The notes under the pieces were generated by a model. The model was given only the letters and a program-made list of their open reading frames with translations, had not been told where the DNA came from and ran no database searches. 64,000 bases of DNA. Origin: Acidobacteriota bacterium. GTDB lineage: Bacteria > Acidobacteriota > Thermoanaerobaculia > Multivoradales > Multivoraceae. This document shows, piece after piece, positions 28,556 through 36,041 of this stretch. Position numbers and translations under genes: made by a program. The stretch spans positions 1,240,001-1,304,000 of the forward strand of contig JAPOWR010000001.1 in assembly GCA_026707545.1 (NCBI GenBank). Reading direction: 5' to 3'. Numbering within the stretch: the stretch's first letter is position 1; each line of letters starts with the position of its first letter.

Positions 28556-28895
28556 AGTTGCCGCAGACGCCGGCGGTCAACTGAGCTTCGGGCACGTGAA
28601 CGCCGCATCGCCGGCACCGAAGAAGCGCACCCGCACGTTCCGGCCCGCCTGCCCCCCCGGCGCCCCGTCCCGCGGCTCCGGCAGAGGCGCTACCTGGCCC
28701 GCCACCCGGACTCCACGCGCTTCCAGTTCTGCTCCGGCGTGGACCACCCGTAGCGGAACGTTGCAGTACCTGGAGCAGCCGCAGAAACGAGCGAGCTTCA
28801 GCGGCTCGCGGCGATCGCAACACACCGCGCACCATTCGTGAGATCCAGATCCATGCCAGCAACAGGGCGATCAGGATGACGAGGAGCCGTGTCAC
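28530..28895 (-). CDS. PP0621-like small membrane protein with C-terminal zinc-ribbon motif
   Basis: A 121-residue protein with one N-terminal membrane helix ('LLVILIALLLAWIWIS'), a low-complexity Gly/Ala/Arg middle and a terminal 'LLRCRRCGVHVPEAQLTAG' plus 'CGNC'. The combination of N-terminal helix and CxxCGVHxP ending is the layout of the PP0621 family, whose function is unknown. It starts at GTG 28895 and overlaps priA by 26 nt. The low-complexity middle makes the exact start and identity less certain. Confidence 0.6.
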   Translation of the reverse strand: MTRLLVILIALLLAWIWISRMVRGVLRSPRAAEARSFLRLLQVLQRSATGGPRRSRTGSAWSPGGGPGSASAGAAGRGAGGAGGPERAGALLRCRRCGVHVPEAQLTAGVCGNCAAGGQAG

Positions 28896-28982
28896 GACGA
28901 CGGCAGCCTATCCCGCCCCGGCTCCGCGGCTCGCCCCGGGCTGACGTGGGCCGCTGTCAGCTGCGGTCGCGGCCGCGCGGCC

Positions 28983-29498
28983 TCAACTGGCCTTCGCCTT
29001 GGAGATCTTCTCGAGACTGCCGGTGAGCGCCTTCTCGACCAGCACTTCCGCTTCCTCTTCGCCGATCTCCCGGACGTGCAGAACCTCGCTGACGATGAAG
29101 TACTTCGCCTTCTCGTACATCTTCTTCTCGCGGAACGACAGACTCTTCTTCTGACTCACGAGGCGCAGGTTCTTGAGAACCTGGGCAGCGTCGGTCAGGG
29201 AACCGGTCCGCATCTTGTCGAGGTTCTGCTTGTACCGGCCCTTCCAGTCCTTGTAGACGTCGATGTTGCCGTCCTCGATCAACCGCAGCAAGTCCTTGAT
29301 CTCCCGCACCTTGGCCAGACGCCGCAGGCCCACGCGATCGAGGTTCTCCTCGGGCACCATGACCTTGGAGTCGTTCCCCAGCACCCTCAGGTGGTAGTAC
29401 GTCTGCTTCTCGCCGCCGTCCGGGGCGCTCAGAGCGATGCGCTCCACCACACTCACGCCATGGTTCGGATACACGACCTTCTCACCGACTCGGAACAC
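28983..29498 (-). CDS. carD: CarD-family transcriptional regulator
   Basis: A 171-residue CarD/CdnL protein. The N-terminal RNA polymerase-interacting domain is 'FRVGEKVVYPNHGVSVVERI' and the helical C-terminal DNA-binding part includes 'REKKMYEKAKYFIVSEVLH'. CarD stabilises open complexes at rRNA and other sigma70 promoters in mycobacteria, myxobacteria and others. GTG at 29498 is preceded by a GGGGG run 6 nt upstream. A strong promoter lies at 29640-29668, leaving a leader of about 135 nt. It heads the 19-kb leftward block. Confidence 0.93.
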   Translation of the reverse strand: MFRVGEKVVYPNHGVSVVERIALSAPDGGEKQTYYHLRVLGNDSKVMVPEENLDRVGLRRLAKVREIKDLLRLIEDGNIDVYKDWKGRYKQNLDKMRTGSLTDAAQVLKNLRLVSQKKSLSFREKKMYEKAKYFIVSEVLHVREIGEEEAEVLVEKALTGSLEKISKAKAS

Positions 29499-29639
29499 TC
29501 TGCACCCCCTACAAACCCGCGACAGTCGCCTGCCCCGGTAAACGTCGCCGGAACCCTGAATGCAGTTCCGAGATCGGCCGCCGATGGCTCTTCTGGATGT
29601 GTTCTAACTTACGGATAGCCACGCACTTAACGGGCGCGG

Positions 29640-29668
29640 ATTGTAGCCGACAGGACCTTGATCGTCAA
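29640..29668 (-). promoter_or_regulatory. Sigma70-type promoter for carD
   Basis: On the minus strand TTGACG and TACAAT are separated by exactly 17 bp, the best -35/-10 pair seen in the window. The predicted start is near 29633, about 135 nt before the carD GTG. The 323-bp gap between carD and tRNA-Leu otherwise holds only a candidate tRNA promoter on the plus strand. Confidence 0.7.
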
Positions 29669-29749
29669 GGCTGTTTCCGCCCCATTTGTGCCTCGTGCGA
29701 CCGGATCCACTCTAAGTCATTGAAAGCGCGGGCTTTGCGGCTCCGCCAC

Positions 29750-29778
29750 TGGAACATGCTCGGTGGCAGTGCTACTCT
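29750..29778 (+). promoter_or_regulatory. Candidate promoter for tRNA-Leu(CAA)
   Basis: TGGAAC and an extended -10 (TGC-TACTCT) are spaced by 17 bp, with a predicted start about 37 nt before the tRNA. The -35 box matches the consensus only partly. Confidence 0.35.
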
Positions 29779-29821
29779 GCCGCCCCGTCGCCCGAGCACG
29801 CCCGAGGCGTGCGATTCTTGT

Positions 29822-29908
29822 GCCGGAGTGGCGGAATGGCAGACGCAGGGGACTCAAAATCCCCCGCCCTCACTGGGCGTGTGGGTTCGACTCCCACCTC
29901 CGGCACCA
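29822..29908 (+). tRNA. tRNA-Leu (anticodon CAA), CCA encoded
   Basis: A class II tRNA. The acceptor strands GCCGGAG and CTCCGGC pair perfectly, the anticodon arm is GGGGA-CTCAAAA-TCCCC with anticodon CAA, the long variable arm is CGCCC-TCACT-GGGCG, and the T-arm is GTGGG-TTCGACT-CCCAC. ACCA is encoded at the 3' end. Its 3' half is repeated in tandem downstream. The antisense tolC reading frame ends inside it, with the TCA of the anticodon loop read as TGA. Confidence 0.93.
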
Positions 29909-31893
29909 CGTTGGCCACCTGAAGGGTCCCCTGCGGGGACTCCAGCAACCCTGCGCCCTGACTGGGCGTGTGGGTTCGACTCCCACCTCCGGCACCACGT
30001 TGGCCACCTGAAGGGTCCCCTGCGGGGACTCCAGCAACCCTGCGCCCTGACTGGGCGTGTGGGTTCGACTCCCACCTCCGGCACCACGTTGGCCACCTGA
30101 AGGGTCCCCTGCGGGGACTCCAGCAACCCTGCGCCCTGACTGGGCGTGTGGGTTCGACTCCCACCTCCGGCACCACCCTCCGGCGGCGCCGCCCGGCAAC
30201 TGTCGGCTTCGGCGTCGTCGACGAGTTCGATGCCCTTCTGGTCCAGCAGCATGCCGATGGCCCTGAAGTAGGCCAGCAGGGCCCGCCTGTAGCCGGTGAT
30301 TGCTTCGACCTCACGACTTCGCGCCGCGGTCAGGTCCTCCTGGATCTCGAGCACCTGGAAGCTCGTCCAGAGTCCGTTCTCGTATCGCTTCTGGGCCGCG
30401 TCGAGGTTCTTCTCGGCGAGTTCCCGCGATACCCGGGCGGAGTCGATCTGCTTGCCCGCGGTCTCCACGCCGCGGGCGGCCGTGCGAACCTCGGTGCGGA
30501 TCGTGAGCATCAGGTCCTGGAGTTCGAGGCGCCCCTGGTCCAGCGCGAGTTCCGCGATCCGGCTCTGGGCCTTGGCCGACCGGTTCTGCAGCGGCTTCGT
30601 CAGGTTCAGGCCGACGTTCCAGCCCTCGAAGACCTGTCCCAGGATGCCGTCGTAGAACTGACCCAGGGTCGAAAGGTAGTCGAGCGAGTCGACCCTGACG
30701 TACTCCTCCGGGCATGGCTCGAACAGATCCGCGATGCTGGGAGGACCCGGCCGATCGCAGGTCACCCGTTCACCGCCGAGCGCGTTCCGGCCGTAGCTCA
30801 CGCTCAGGTTGAGATCGGGCCGGCGCTGGTTTCTCAGGAAGTCCGAGTCGATCACCAGGGACGCGATCTGAAGCTCCTGCCGCTCGATCTCGGCACGCCG
30901 CTCGAGAGCCCAGTTCAGGGAAGCCTCCAGGTCGATGACGACCCGAGAAATCTCCGGCGAGGTCGTCGGCACGATCTCCAGATTCCAGAACGATGTCTCG
31001 TCCAGATTCAGAAGCCGCCTGAGCTCGTCCGCGGCATCTTCGATCTGCGCCTGCACCCGGATGATCTCCTCCTCCCGGGTGGCGATCCCGGCTTCGCTCT
31101 GCACGAGTTCGAGCGGCGCCAGGGTTCCCACCTCGATCTGGATCCGGTTCATCTCGTGGAGCTCCTCGGCCAGGGCCAGACTCTCCTCGGCCACCTTGAG
31201 CTGCTCCAGGCCCTCGACCAGAGCCCAGTAGCCGTTGGCCACCGTCTGCACCGTGTCGACCACCTGCACCTCCAGATCCTCCAGGCTGATGTCGCTGTTC
31301 AGCCGCGCCACCGCGAGATTGCGCTCCGTGATCCTCTTGCCCCGGTTCCGGAGCAGAGGCTGGTTGAAGGCGACCGTCAGGCTGGACCGCAGGCTCGGGT
31401 TGATGTCGGAAAAGCGGGAGTTCGACGTGGAGCGGCTGTTGTCGAAGTTGATCGAGAAGTCGCCACCGGACGAGATCGGCTGGCGCAGTTCCACGTTTGC
31501 AACGATCGTCTCGTTCTCCGTGACCGCCGCGCCGTCGAGCTGGGAGACCGACGGCCTGCTGTCGCTGTTCACGCTCGTGTTGACCCCGAGCACCAGGTCG
31601 TAGATGCCGAACTCCTGGTCGATCCGGAACAGGGACTGGGACCGCTGATACCGCTGCACCAGCAGACCGAGGTTGTTCCTGAGTGCGATCGCGATCGCCT
31701 CGTCCAGGTCCAGGAGGAGCTGCTCGTCCGCGATGTCGAAGTCGGGCACGACCGGCTCGGTGATCCATGTCGAGCCCACCCGCACCTGTGCCTTCGCCGG
31801 GGAGGTCGAGACCGCCGGCAGGAGGAGCACGGCGCAGACTGCGGCGATCATCGCCGCCGGCTTTCGGACTCTCGGAGCTGGGAGCAGTTTCAT
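29854..31893 (-). CDS. TolC-family outer membrane efflux protein with repeat-derived C-terminal tail
   Basis: The first about 570 residues are a TolC-like outer-membrane channel: signal peptide (about 1-36), then two halves rich in coiled-coil helices ('VANVELRQPISSGGDFSINF', 'LRSSLTVAFNQPLLRNRGKR', 'LELVQSEAGIATREEEIIRV', 'RYENGLWTSFQVLEIQEDLT'). The natural C-terminal region ends near 'IGMLLDQKGIELVDD'. No stop follows. The frame continues antisense through the tRNA-Leu repeats for about 107 more residues and stops inside the tRNA at 29854. Because 89 is not a multiple of three, each repeat is read in a different frame. The tail is probably not selected as protein. No membrane fusion protein or pump gene is adjacent. 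Confidence 0.85.
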   Translation of the reverse strand: MKLLPAPRVRKPAAMIAAVCAVLLLPAVSTSPAKAQVRVGSTWITEPVVPDFDIADEQLLLDLDEAIAIALRNNLGLLVQRYQRSQSLFRIDQEFGIYDLVLGVNTSVNSDSRPSVSQLDGAAVTENETIVANVELRQPISSGGDFSINFDNSRSTSNSRFSDINPSLRSSLTVAFNQPLLRNRGKRITERNLAVARLNSDISLEDLEVQVVDTVQTVANGYWALVEGLEQLKVAEESLALAEELHEMNRIQIEVGTLAPLELVQSEAGIATREEEIIRVQAQIEDAADELRRLLNLDETSFWNLEIVPTTSPEISRVVIDLEASLNWALERRAEIERQELQIASLVIDSDFLRNQRRPDLNLSVSYGRNALGGERVTCDRPGPPSIADLFEPCPEEYVRVDSLDYLSTLGQFYDGILGQVFEGWNVGLNLTKPLQNRSAKAQSRIAELALDQGRLELQDLMLTIRTEVRTAARGVETAGKQIDSARVSRELAEKNLDAAQKRYENGLWTSFQVLEIQEDLTAARSREVEAITGYRRALLAYFRAIGMLLDQKGIELVDDAEADSCRAAPPEGGAGGGSRTHTPSQGAGLLESPQGTLQVANVVPEVGVEPTRPVRAQGCWSPRRGPFRWPTWCRRWESNPHAQSGRRVAGVPAGDPSGGQRGAGGGSRTHTPSEGGGF
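29865..30176 (+). repeat. Tandem array of 89-bp tRNA-Leu 3'-half repeats (about 3.5 copies)
   Basis: Starting in the variable arm of tRNA-Leu(CAA), an 89-bp unit repeats head-to-tail at 29865, 29954, 30043 and 30132 (the last partial). Each unit keeps the variable-arm hairpin, T-arm, 3' acceptor strand and ACCA. A linker follows that holds a perfect 8-bp hairpin with one G-T pair, GGGTCCCC-TGC-GGGGACTC (29924-29942, then at +89 and +178). The linker also carries GGGGACTC, as the real anticodon arm does, so the unit looks like a decayed tRNA-Leu without its 5' acceptor strand and D-arm. Units 1-3 differ from the tRNA at one variable-arm loop base and are otherwise identical to each other over the parts compared. 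Confidence 0.95.
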
Positions 31894-32068
31894 CGACTAC
31901 GTTCCTTCCTTCGACCGCGCCCGGCCGGGATGGCCGCTACGCCTCGTGTCTTCCTCTTTGACGCGAGAGGCGCGAGGTTGTTTCACCTGACCCCATGCAC
32001 CAAACACCTCAGGCCACCGCAGTTCAAGCCGCGCGATCCCGGCCTGTCGGGTCGGAATCGGCCCCACC

Positions 32069-33700
32069 CTATCCCGTGCCGGAAGGACCATTGAGCAGAT
32101 CGTGGGCAACGGCTCGCGCCTCCTCCAGGCCCGGTGTCAGACGGTCCTCCGGGATGCCTCGAAGGATGTCGAGCGTGTGGAGTGTCCTGGCGACCGAGCC
32201 GGACAAACCGGCGACCACTACTTCCGTTCGCTCCGCCGAGGCCACTTCGAACAGGCGCCGGATCAGCATGGCCGCGCTGTCGTCGAGATGCACGGCTTCC
32301 GAAAAGTCGAAGATGACGACTTCGTGGTCCTTGATGTCTCCACCGATCACACCCACCAGCTTGTTCGAGGAGGCCACGGTGAGCGTTCCCTTGAGCGCGA
32401 CGAGGCCGACGCGTGCCGAGTACCGATCCGCCGCTGGTGGTCCGTGCTCCTCGGCGAAGAATGTGCGGTCGAGCAGCGGAACGGAAACGACGCTGTCCAG
32501 TTCGAGACGCTCCAGCCGCCGGGCATGCGCCATACCGGCCGCGATCAGGCCGACCGCAACCGCCGTCACCAGATCGACCAGCACCGTCAGTCCCAACGTC
32601 AGGAGCATGACGAACAGGTGTTCGCGGCGAATCCGGTGGACGCGGGCGACGAGCGGCCAGTCGATGATGTCCCAGCCAACCTTCATCATGATGGCGGCCA
32701 GCACCGCGTGTGGAACCGGTTCCACGACCGGTCCGAGGCCCACCGCGAGCAGCAGCAGGAACGTCGCACGCAACGCCCCGGACACCGGCGTCGATCCGCC
32801 TGCCCGGATGTTGACCACCGTACCCATCGTGGCGCCGGCGCCCGGCAGGCCGCCCAGCATTCCCGAGACCATGTTGCCGATGCCCTGCCCCACCAACTCG
32901 CGATTCGGATTGTGACGGGTGCCGGTCAGCGAGTCCGCCACGAGCGACGTCAGCAGACTGTCGACGGAGCCCAGGAGCGCGAGAATCAGCGCGGGCTGCA
33001 GCGCCTGGACCAGGAAACCCGCGGCCGGAATCCCGATCTTCAGGGATGGAAGCCCCGCCGGCACATCGCCAAGGACCGGCGCGCCACCCAGCCAGAACAC
33101 ACCCAGGAGCGTGCCCACGATCAGCGCGAGCAACGGTCCGGGCAGGTACTTCGCCAGCCGCTTCGGCCAGAGCACGCCGACGGCCAGGGTAAGTAGTCCC
33201 ACCGCCAGCGCGTTCAGGTTCACCGCCCCCACCGCTTCCGGGATGGCCCGGATCGCACCCGTCGGCCCCCCGGGCGCCGGTGACGAGCCGAGGATCGGCA
33301 GAATCTGGATCAGGATGACGATGATCCCGATGCCCGACATGAAGCCGGACACGACGACATAGGGCGTGTAGATCACGTAGCGACCGATCTTCGCCAGTCC
33401 GAGGAGCAACTGGAGCAGGCCCCCGAGGACGACGACGGTCAACGCCTCGGTCAGATTCGACGCGTGGGTCGTGATGATCACCGTCATCGCGACGGTCATC
33501 GGCGCCGTCGGGCCGGAGATCTGGGACCGCGTTCCGCCAAACACCGCGGCAAAGAAGCCGACGGCGATCGCCCCGTGCAGACCCGCCACCGCTCCCATCC
33601 CCGACGCGACCCCCAGGGCCAGTGCCACAGGCAGCGCGACGACCGTCGAGGTCAGCGCGCCGAACAGATCTCCGCGGAAGGTCTGGATGTCGTAACGCAC
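32069..33700 (-). CDS. SulP-family anion transporter with STAS domain
   Basis: A 543-residue SLC26/SulP permease. The transmembrane domain (about 10-400) contains 'ISGPTAPMTVAMTVIITTHA', 'YVVVSGFMSGIGIIVILIQI' and 'LVGQGIGNMVSGMLGGLPGA', all conserved SulP segments. A cytoplasmic STAS domain (about 430-530) follows, with 'DHEVVIFDFSEAVHLDDSAA'. Substrates in the family include sulfate, bicarbonate and dicarboxylates; the sequence does not decide among them. It is a single gene, with a promoter-like TACGCT on the minus strand about 34 bp upstream. Confidence 0.9.
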   Translation of the reverse strand: MRYDIQTFRGDLFGALTSTVVALPVALALGVASGMGAVAGLHGAIAVGFFAAVFGGTRSQISGPTAPMTVAMTVIITTHASNLTEALTVVVLGGLLQLLLGLAKIGRYVIYTPYVVVSGFMSGIGIIVILIQILPILGSSPAPGGPTGAIRAIPEAVGAVNLNALAVGLLTLAVGVLWPKRLAKYLPGPLLALIVGTLLGVFWLGGAPVLGDVPAGLPSLKIGIPAAGFLVQALQPALILALLGSVDSLLTSLVADSLTGTRHNPNRELVGQGIGNMVSGMLGGLPGAGATMGTVVNIRAGGSTPVSGALRATFLLLLAVGLGPVVEPVPHAVLAAIMMKVGWDIIDWPLVARVHRIRREHLFVMLLTLGLTVLVDLVTAVAVGLIAAGMAHARRLERLELDSVVSVPLLDRTFFAEEHGPPAADRYSARVGLVALKGTLTVASSNKLVGVIGGDIKDHEVVIFDFSEAVHLDDSAAMLIRRLFEVASAERTEVVVAGLSGSVARTLHTLDILRGIPEDRLTPGLEEARAVAHDLLNGPSGTG

Positions 33701-33716
33701 GTACTGCCGCTAGGAG

Positions 33717-33758
33717 CTTGCGCCGCAGAACGCAGCGTAGCAAGCGCTGCGGCGCGAG
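33717..33758 (-). promoter_or_regulatory. Inverted repeat with embedded -10-like box upstream of sulP gene
   Basis: Arms of 12 bp (33717-33728 and 33747-33758; nine perfect pairs GCGCCGCAG/CTGCGGCGC plus outer pairs with one G-T) flank an 18-bp loop. The loop carries TGC-TACGCT on the minus strand at 33734-33739, reading toward the SulP gene 34 bp away. It may be an operator over the promoter or a leader hairpin. Confidence 0.4.
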
Positions 33759-33790
33759 GTCGTTGTGAGGTGGGGGCTGGGGCCAAACAC

Positions 33791-33820
33791 GGAGTCTGCC
33801 ATGAGGCTCGGCGGCGCCAA
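33791..33820 (+). repeat. Short interspersed repeat, copy A
   Basis: Begins with the exact 11-mer ACGGAGTCTGC (33789-33799), repeated 100 bp downstream at 33889. The following GAGGCTCGGCGGCGCCAA is a looser match to copies B and C. It lies in the 324-bp gap between the SulP gene and purC, which holds no gene. Confidence 0.45.
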
Positions 33821-33890
33821 GCCGCAAGGACGCTTTCAGACTGGAGTCACATGGCCCCTGGGGCGCAGTGACCCTTGGACGGAGTCTGCG

Positions 33891-33920
33891 ACGGGTTTGG
33901 CGGCTCTAGCGACTGCCTTG
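33891..33920 (+). repeat. Short interspersed repeat, copy B
   Basis: GGAGTCTGCGACGGG followed by TTTGGCGGCTCTAGC. It matches copy C at 50168-50197 at 23 of 30 positions and shares an exact 11-mer start with copy A. It lies in the gap upstream of purC. No coding role is visible. Confidence 0.5.
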
Positions 33921-34006
33921 CCGGGACGACCTGTCTTCCACGATCGGCTCCTCTTCTTGCCCTCGCGGGCGCGGAATTCCGGGGCGCTCTGCGCGTCGAA
34001 ACGCCA

Positions 34007-34015
34007 TGCTACATT
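34007..34015 (+). promoter_or_regulatory. Extended -10 element (TGCTACATT) just ahead of purC
   Basis: TGn-TACATT ends 9 bases before the purC ATG, with no Shine-Dalgarno sequence in between, so a leaderless or near-leaderless transcript is expected. No clear -35 hexamer is seen. Confidence 0.45.
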
Positions 34016-34024
34016 CCCGGCTCG

Positions 34025-34900
34025 ATGAACGCTCTCGAAGGGCTTCCGGCTCCCCGCCGCGGCAAGGTCCGCGACATCTACGACCTGGGCGACCTGTTGC
34101 TGCTCGTGGCCAGCGACCGCGTGTCCGCCTACGACTTCGTGCTCTCGCCGGAGATTCCGGACAAGGGCAAGGTGCTCAACCAGTTGACGAACTTCTGGTT
34201 CGATCGGCTGGGCGACACGATTCCCAATCATCTGGTCGAGGTCGACGTAGGCCGCTATCCGGCCGATCTGCGGCGGTACGCGGACCGCCTTGAAGGGCGC
34301 TCCGTGCTCGTACGCAAGGCGGAAGTGGTTCCCTACGAGTGCGTAGCGCGCGGCTATCTTGCGGGGAGCGCCTTCAAGGAGTACCAGGAGACCGGCCGGG
34401 CCTGTGGCCACGACCTGCCGGCGGGCATGCGACGGGCGGAGGAGCTGGACCAGCCGATCTTCACGCCGGCCACCAAGGCGGAAGAAGGGCACGACGAGAA
34501 CATCGACTACGACACCCTGGTCGACGGCGTAGGCGCCGAGATGGCGGCGACGCTCCGCCGGATCACCCTCGAGCTGTTCAGCCGCGGCCGCGAACTTGCA
34601 GCGCAGCGCGGCATCATCCTGGCGGACACGAAGTTCGAGTTCGGACTCGTCGACGGGCAACTGCTGCTGATCGACGAGGTTCTGACGCCGGACTCGTCGC
34701 GCTACTGGGACGCCGCGGCCTGGTCGCCGGGCACCGAGCCGGTGTCCTACGACAAGCAGCCGGTCCGCGACTGGGTCGCCGGAACGGGCTGGGACAAGGC
34801 CTCCCCGCCGCCGGAACTGACTCCCGAGGTCGTCCGGGAGACCCGGGAGCGCTATCTCGACGCGTTCCGGCGGATCACCGGCCGCGACCCCCTTCTCTAG
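34025..34900 (+). CDS. purC: Phosphoribosylaminoimidazole-succinocarboxamide synthase (SAICAR synthetase)
   Basis: PurC joins CAIR and aspartate with ATP in purine synthesis. The 291-residue product begins 'MNALEGLPAPRRGKVRDIYD' and has 'LLVASDRVSAYDFVLSPEIP', 'ECVARGYLAGSAFKEYQETG', 'FTPATKAEEGHDENIDYD' and 'LADTKFEFGLVDGQLLLIDE', all family signatures. The ATG at 34025 matches the conserved start; the open frame upstream is not conserved. No other purine gene is nearby. Its 3' end overlaps the convergent alr by 26 bp. Confidence 0.95.
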   Translation: MNALEGLPAPRRGKVRDIYDLGDLLLLVASDRVSAYDFVLSPEIPDKGKVLNQLTNFWFDRLGDTIPNHLVEVDVGRYPADLRRYADRLEGRSVLVRKAEVVPYECVARGYLAGSAFKEYQETGRACGHDLPAGMRRAEELDQPIFTPATKAEEGHDENIDYDTLVDGVGAEMAATLRRITLELFSRGRELAAQRGIILADTKFEFGLVDGQLLLIDEVLTPDSSRYWDAAAWSPGTEPVSYDKQPVRDWVAGTGWDKASPPPELTPEVVRETRERYLDAFRRITGRDPLL

Positions 34901-36041
34901 GGCGCCCAGGGTCGAGGACCTTCCGCGGCAGCCGGCGCTCGAAGCCGCACCAGACTTCGTACGCCGCGACACCAGCGCGAGCGGCGAGTTCGGCGACCTC
35001 GATCCGCTCGTCTCCCTGGGAGCCGAGCAGGACGCACTCGTCTCCCACCATGACTCCTGGAACGCCGGTGACGTCGACGGTCAGAGAGTCCATGCTGACC
35101 TGACCCGCGAGCGGGCAGCGAACACCGCTCACGAGCACGTCGCCAGCGCCGAGCGCGGTGCTGAATCCGTCGCCGTAGCCAACCGGCACCAGGCCGATCG
35201 TCGCGTCACGCGGCGCTTTCCAGGTGCGGCGATAGCCGACGCCGGTACCGGCCGGGACCTGGCGAAGATCGAGGATGGGCGCCACGACACGCATCACCGG
35301 GCGCAGCCCGGACGCCGGCGAGGGATCGGCGGCCGAGGCCAGATCGAGGCCGTAGAGCGCCCCACCCACACGCACCGCGTCCCAGCGCGCGGAAACCCGT
35401 CTGAGTGCGCCGGCAGAGTTCGAGAGATGAAGGGATACGTTCTCGCGCTCCTCCGGGCCCAAAGCCTCGACAGCCGCTGCAAACCGCTGCTCCTGGAGAG
35501 CCGTGAAGCCGCTTTTCGGCAGCTCCGATTCCGCCAGGTGGGACATCAAGCCGGCCAGTCGCAGTTCTGGCGCCGACCGAACCTCCTGGAGCACGAGCGG
35601 CCACTCATCGAGCGGCACGCCATAGCGGCTCATGCCCGTGTCCAACTCGACGACGACACCGAGTGGCGTGGCGCTGCCGGACGACCGCCGGCGCCAGGCC
35701 GACCAGTCGGCGATCTGCTCTCGACGCGTGAGTACCGGCGTCGCGTTCCACTCGACGGCGCGGGCGAGTTCCTCGATCGACGCTGGTCCACCCAGGAGCA
35801 GCAGCGGACTCCTTACGCCGGATCGCCTCAGTTCCCCGACCTCGCTGACGCGAGAAACGGCCAACCCATCGATGCCCAACCGCTCCAACTCGAAGCTCAC
35901 AGCCACCGCTCCGTGACCGTAGGCGTCCGCCTTGACCACACCGAAGACTCCGGTCCCGCCAACGGCCCGCCGAATCAGTCGCAGATTGCCGGCCAGCGCG
36001 CCGAGGTCGATTTCGACCCGGGCGCGAGCGTCCGCGGTCAG
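34875..36041 (-). CDS. alr: Alanine racemase, probable CTG start
   Basis: A PLP-dependent racemase supplying D-Ala for peptidoglycan. Lys37 in 'GVVKADAYGHG' binds PLP and Tyr270 in 'GTGVGYRRTW' is the second catalytic base. 'HLSNSAGALRR' and 'VPVGYGDGFSTAL' are conserved. The protein must begin just before 'ARVEIDLGALAGNL', yet no ATG, GTG or TTG lies there. A CTG at 36041 overlaps the dnaB stop as CTGA, with GAGGGG five bases upstream, giving 388 residues. The next possible start (GTG) falls at Val35, only two residues before the PLP lysine, and would remove the first strand of the barrel. Confidence 0.9.
   Translation of the reverse strand: MTADARARVEIDLGALAGNLRLIRRAVGGTGVFGVVKADAYGHGAVAVSFELERLGIDGLAVSRVSEVGELRRSGVRSPLLLLGGPASIEELARAVEWNATPVLTRREQIADWSAWRRRSSGSATPLGVVVELDTGMSRYGVPLDEWPLVLQEVRSAPELRLAGLMSHLAESELPKSGFTALQEQRFAAAVEALGPEERENVSLHLSNSAGALRRVSARWDAVRVGGALYGLDLASAADPSPASGLRPVMRVVAPILDLRQVPAGTGVGYRRTWKAPRDATIGLVPVGYGDGFSTALGAGDVLVSGVRCPLAGQVSMDSLTVDVTGVPGVMVGDECVLLGSQGDERIEVAELAARAGVAAYEVWCGFERRLPRKVLDPGRPREGGRGR

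Noticed and set aside
28115..28753. 212-residue plus-strand ORF over the priA start
   Set aside because: It is antisense to the clear PriA N-domain and the small zinc-ribbon gene and has no motif.
29954..30176. Repeat copies as additional functional tRNA-Leu genes
   Set aside because: Each copy lacks the 5' acceptor strand (no GCCGGAG) and D-arm, and the anticodon stem does not pair.
29865..30176. CRISPR array
   Set aside because: The period is constant because the whole 89-bp unit is repeated, with no unique spacers and no cas genes.
29870..30199. Short antisense ORFs rich in 'GGSRTHTP', 'GVEPTRP' and 'WESNPHAQ' peptides as real proteins
   Set aside because: These are translations of the T-arm and acceptor end of tRNA genes read in three frames; they recur at every tRNA and carry no protein signature of their own.
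31983..33827. 614-residue frame overlapping the SulP gene on the same strand
   Set aside because: It is a different frame with Arg/Gly/Pro-rich, low-complexity sequence, while the SulP frame shows all transporter and STAS motifs.
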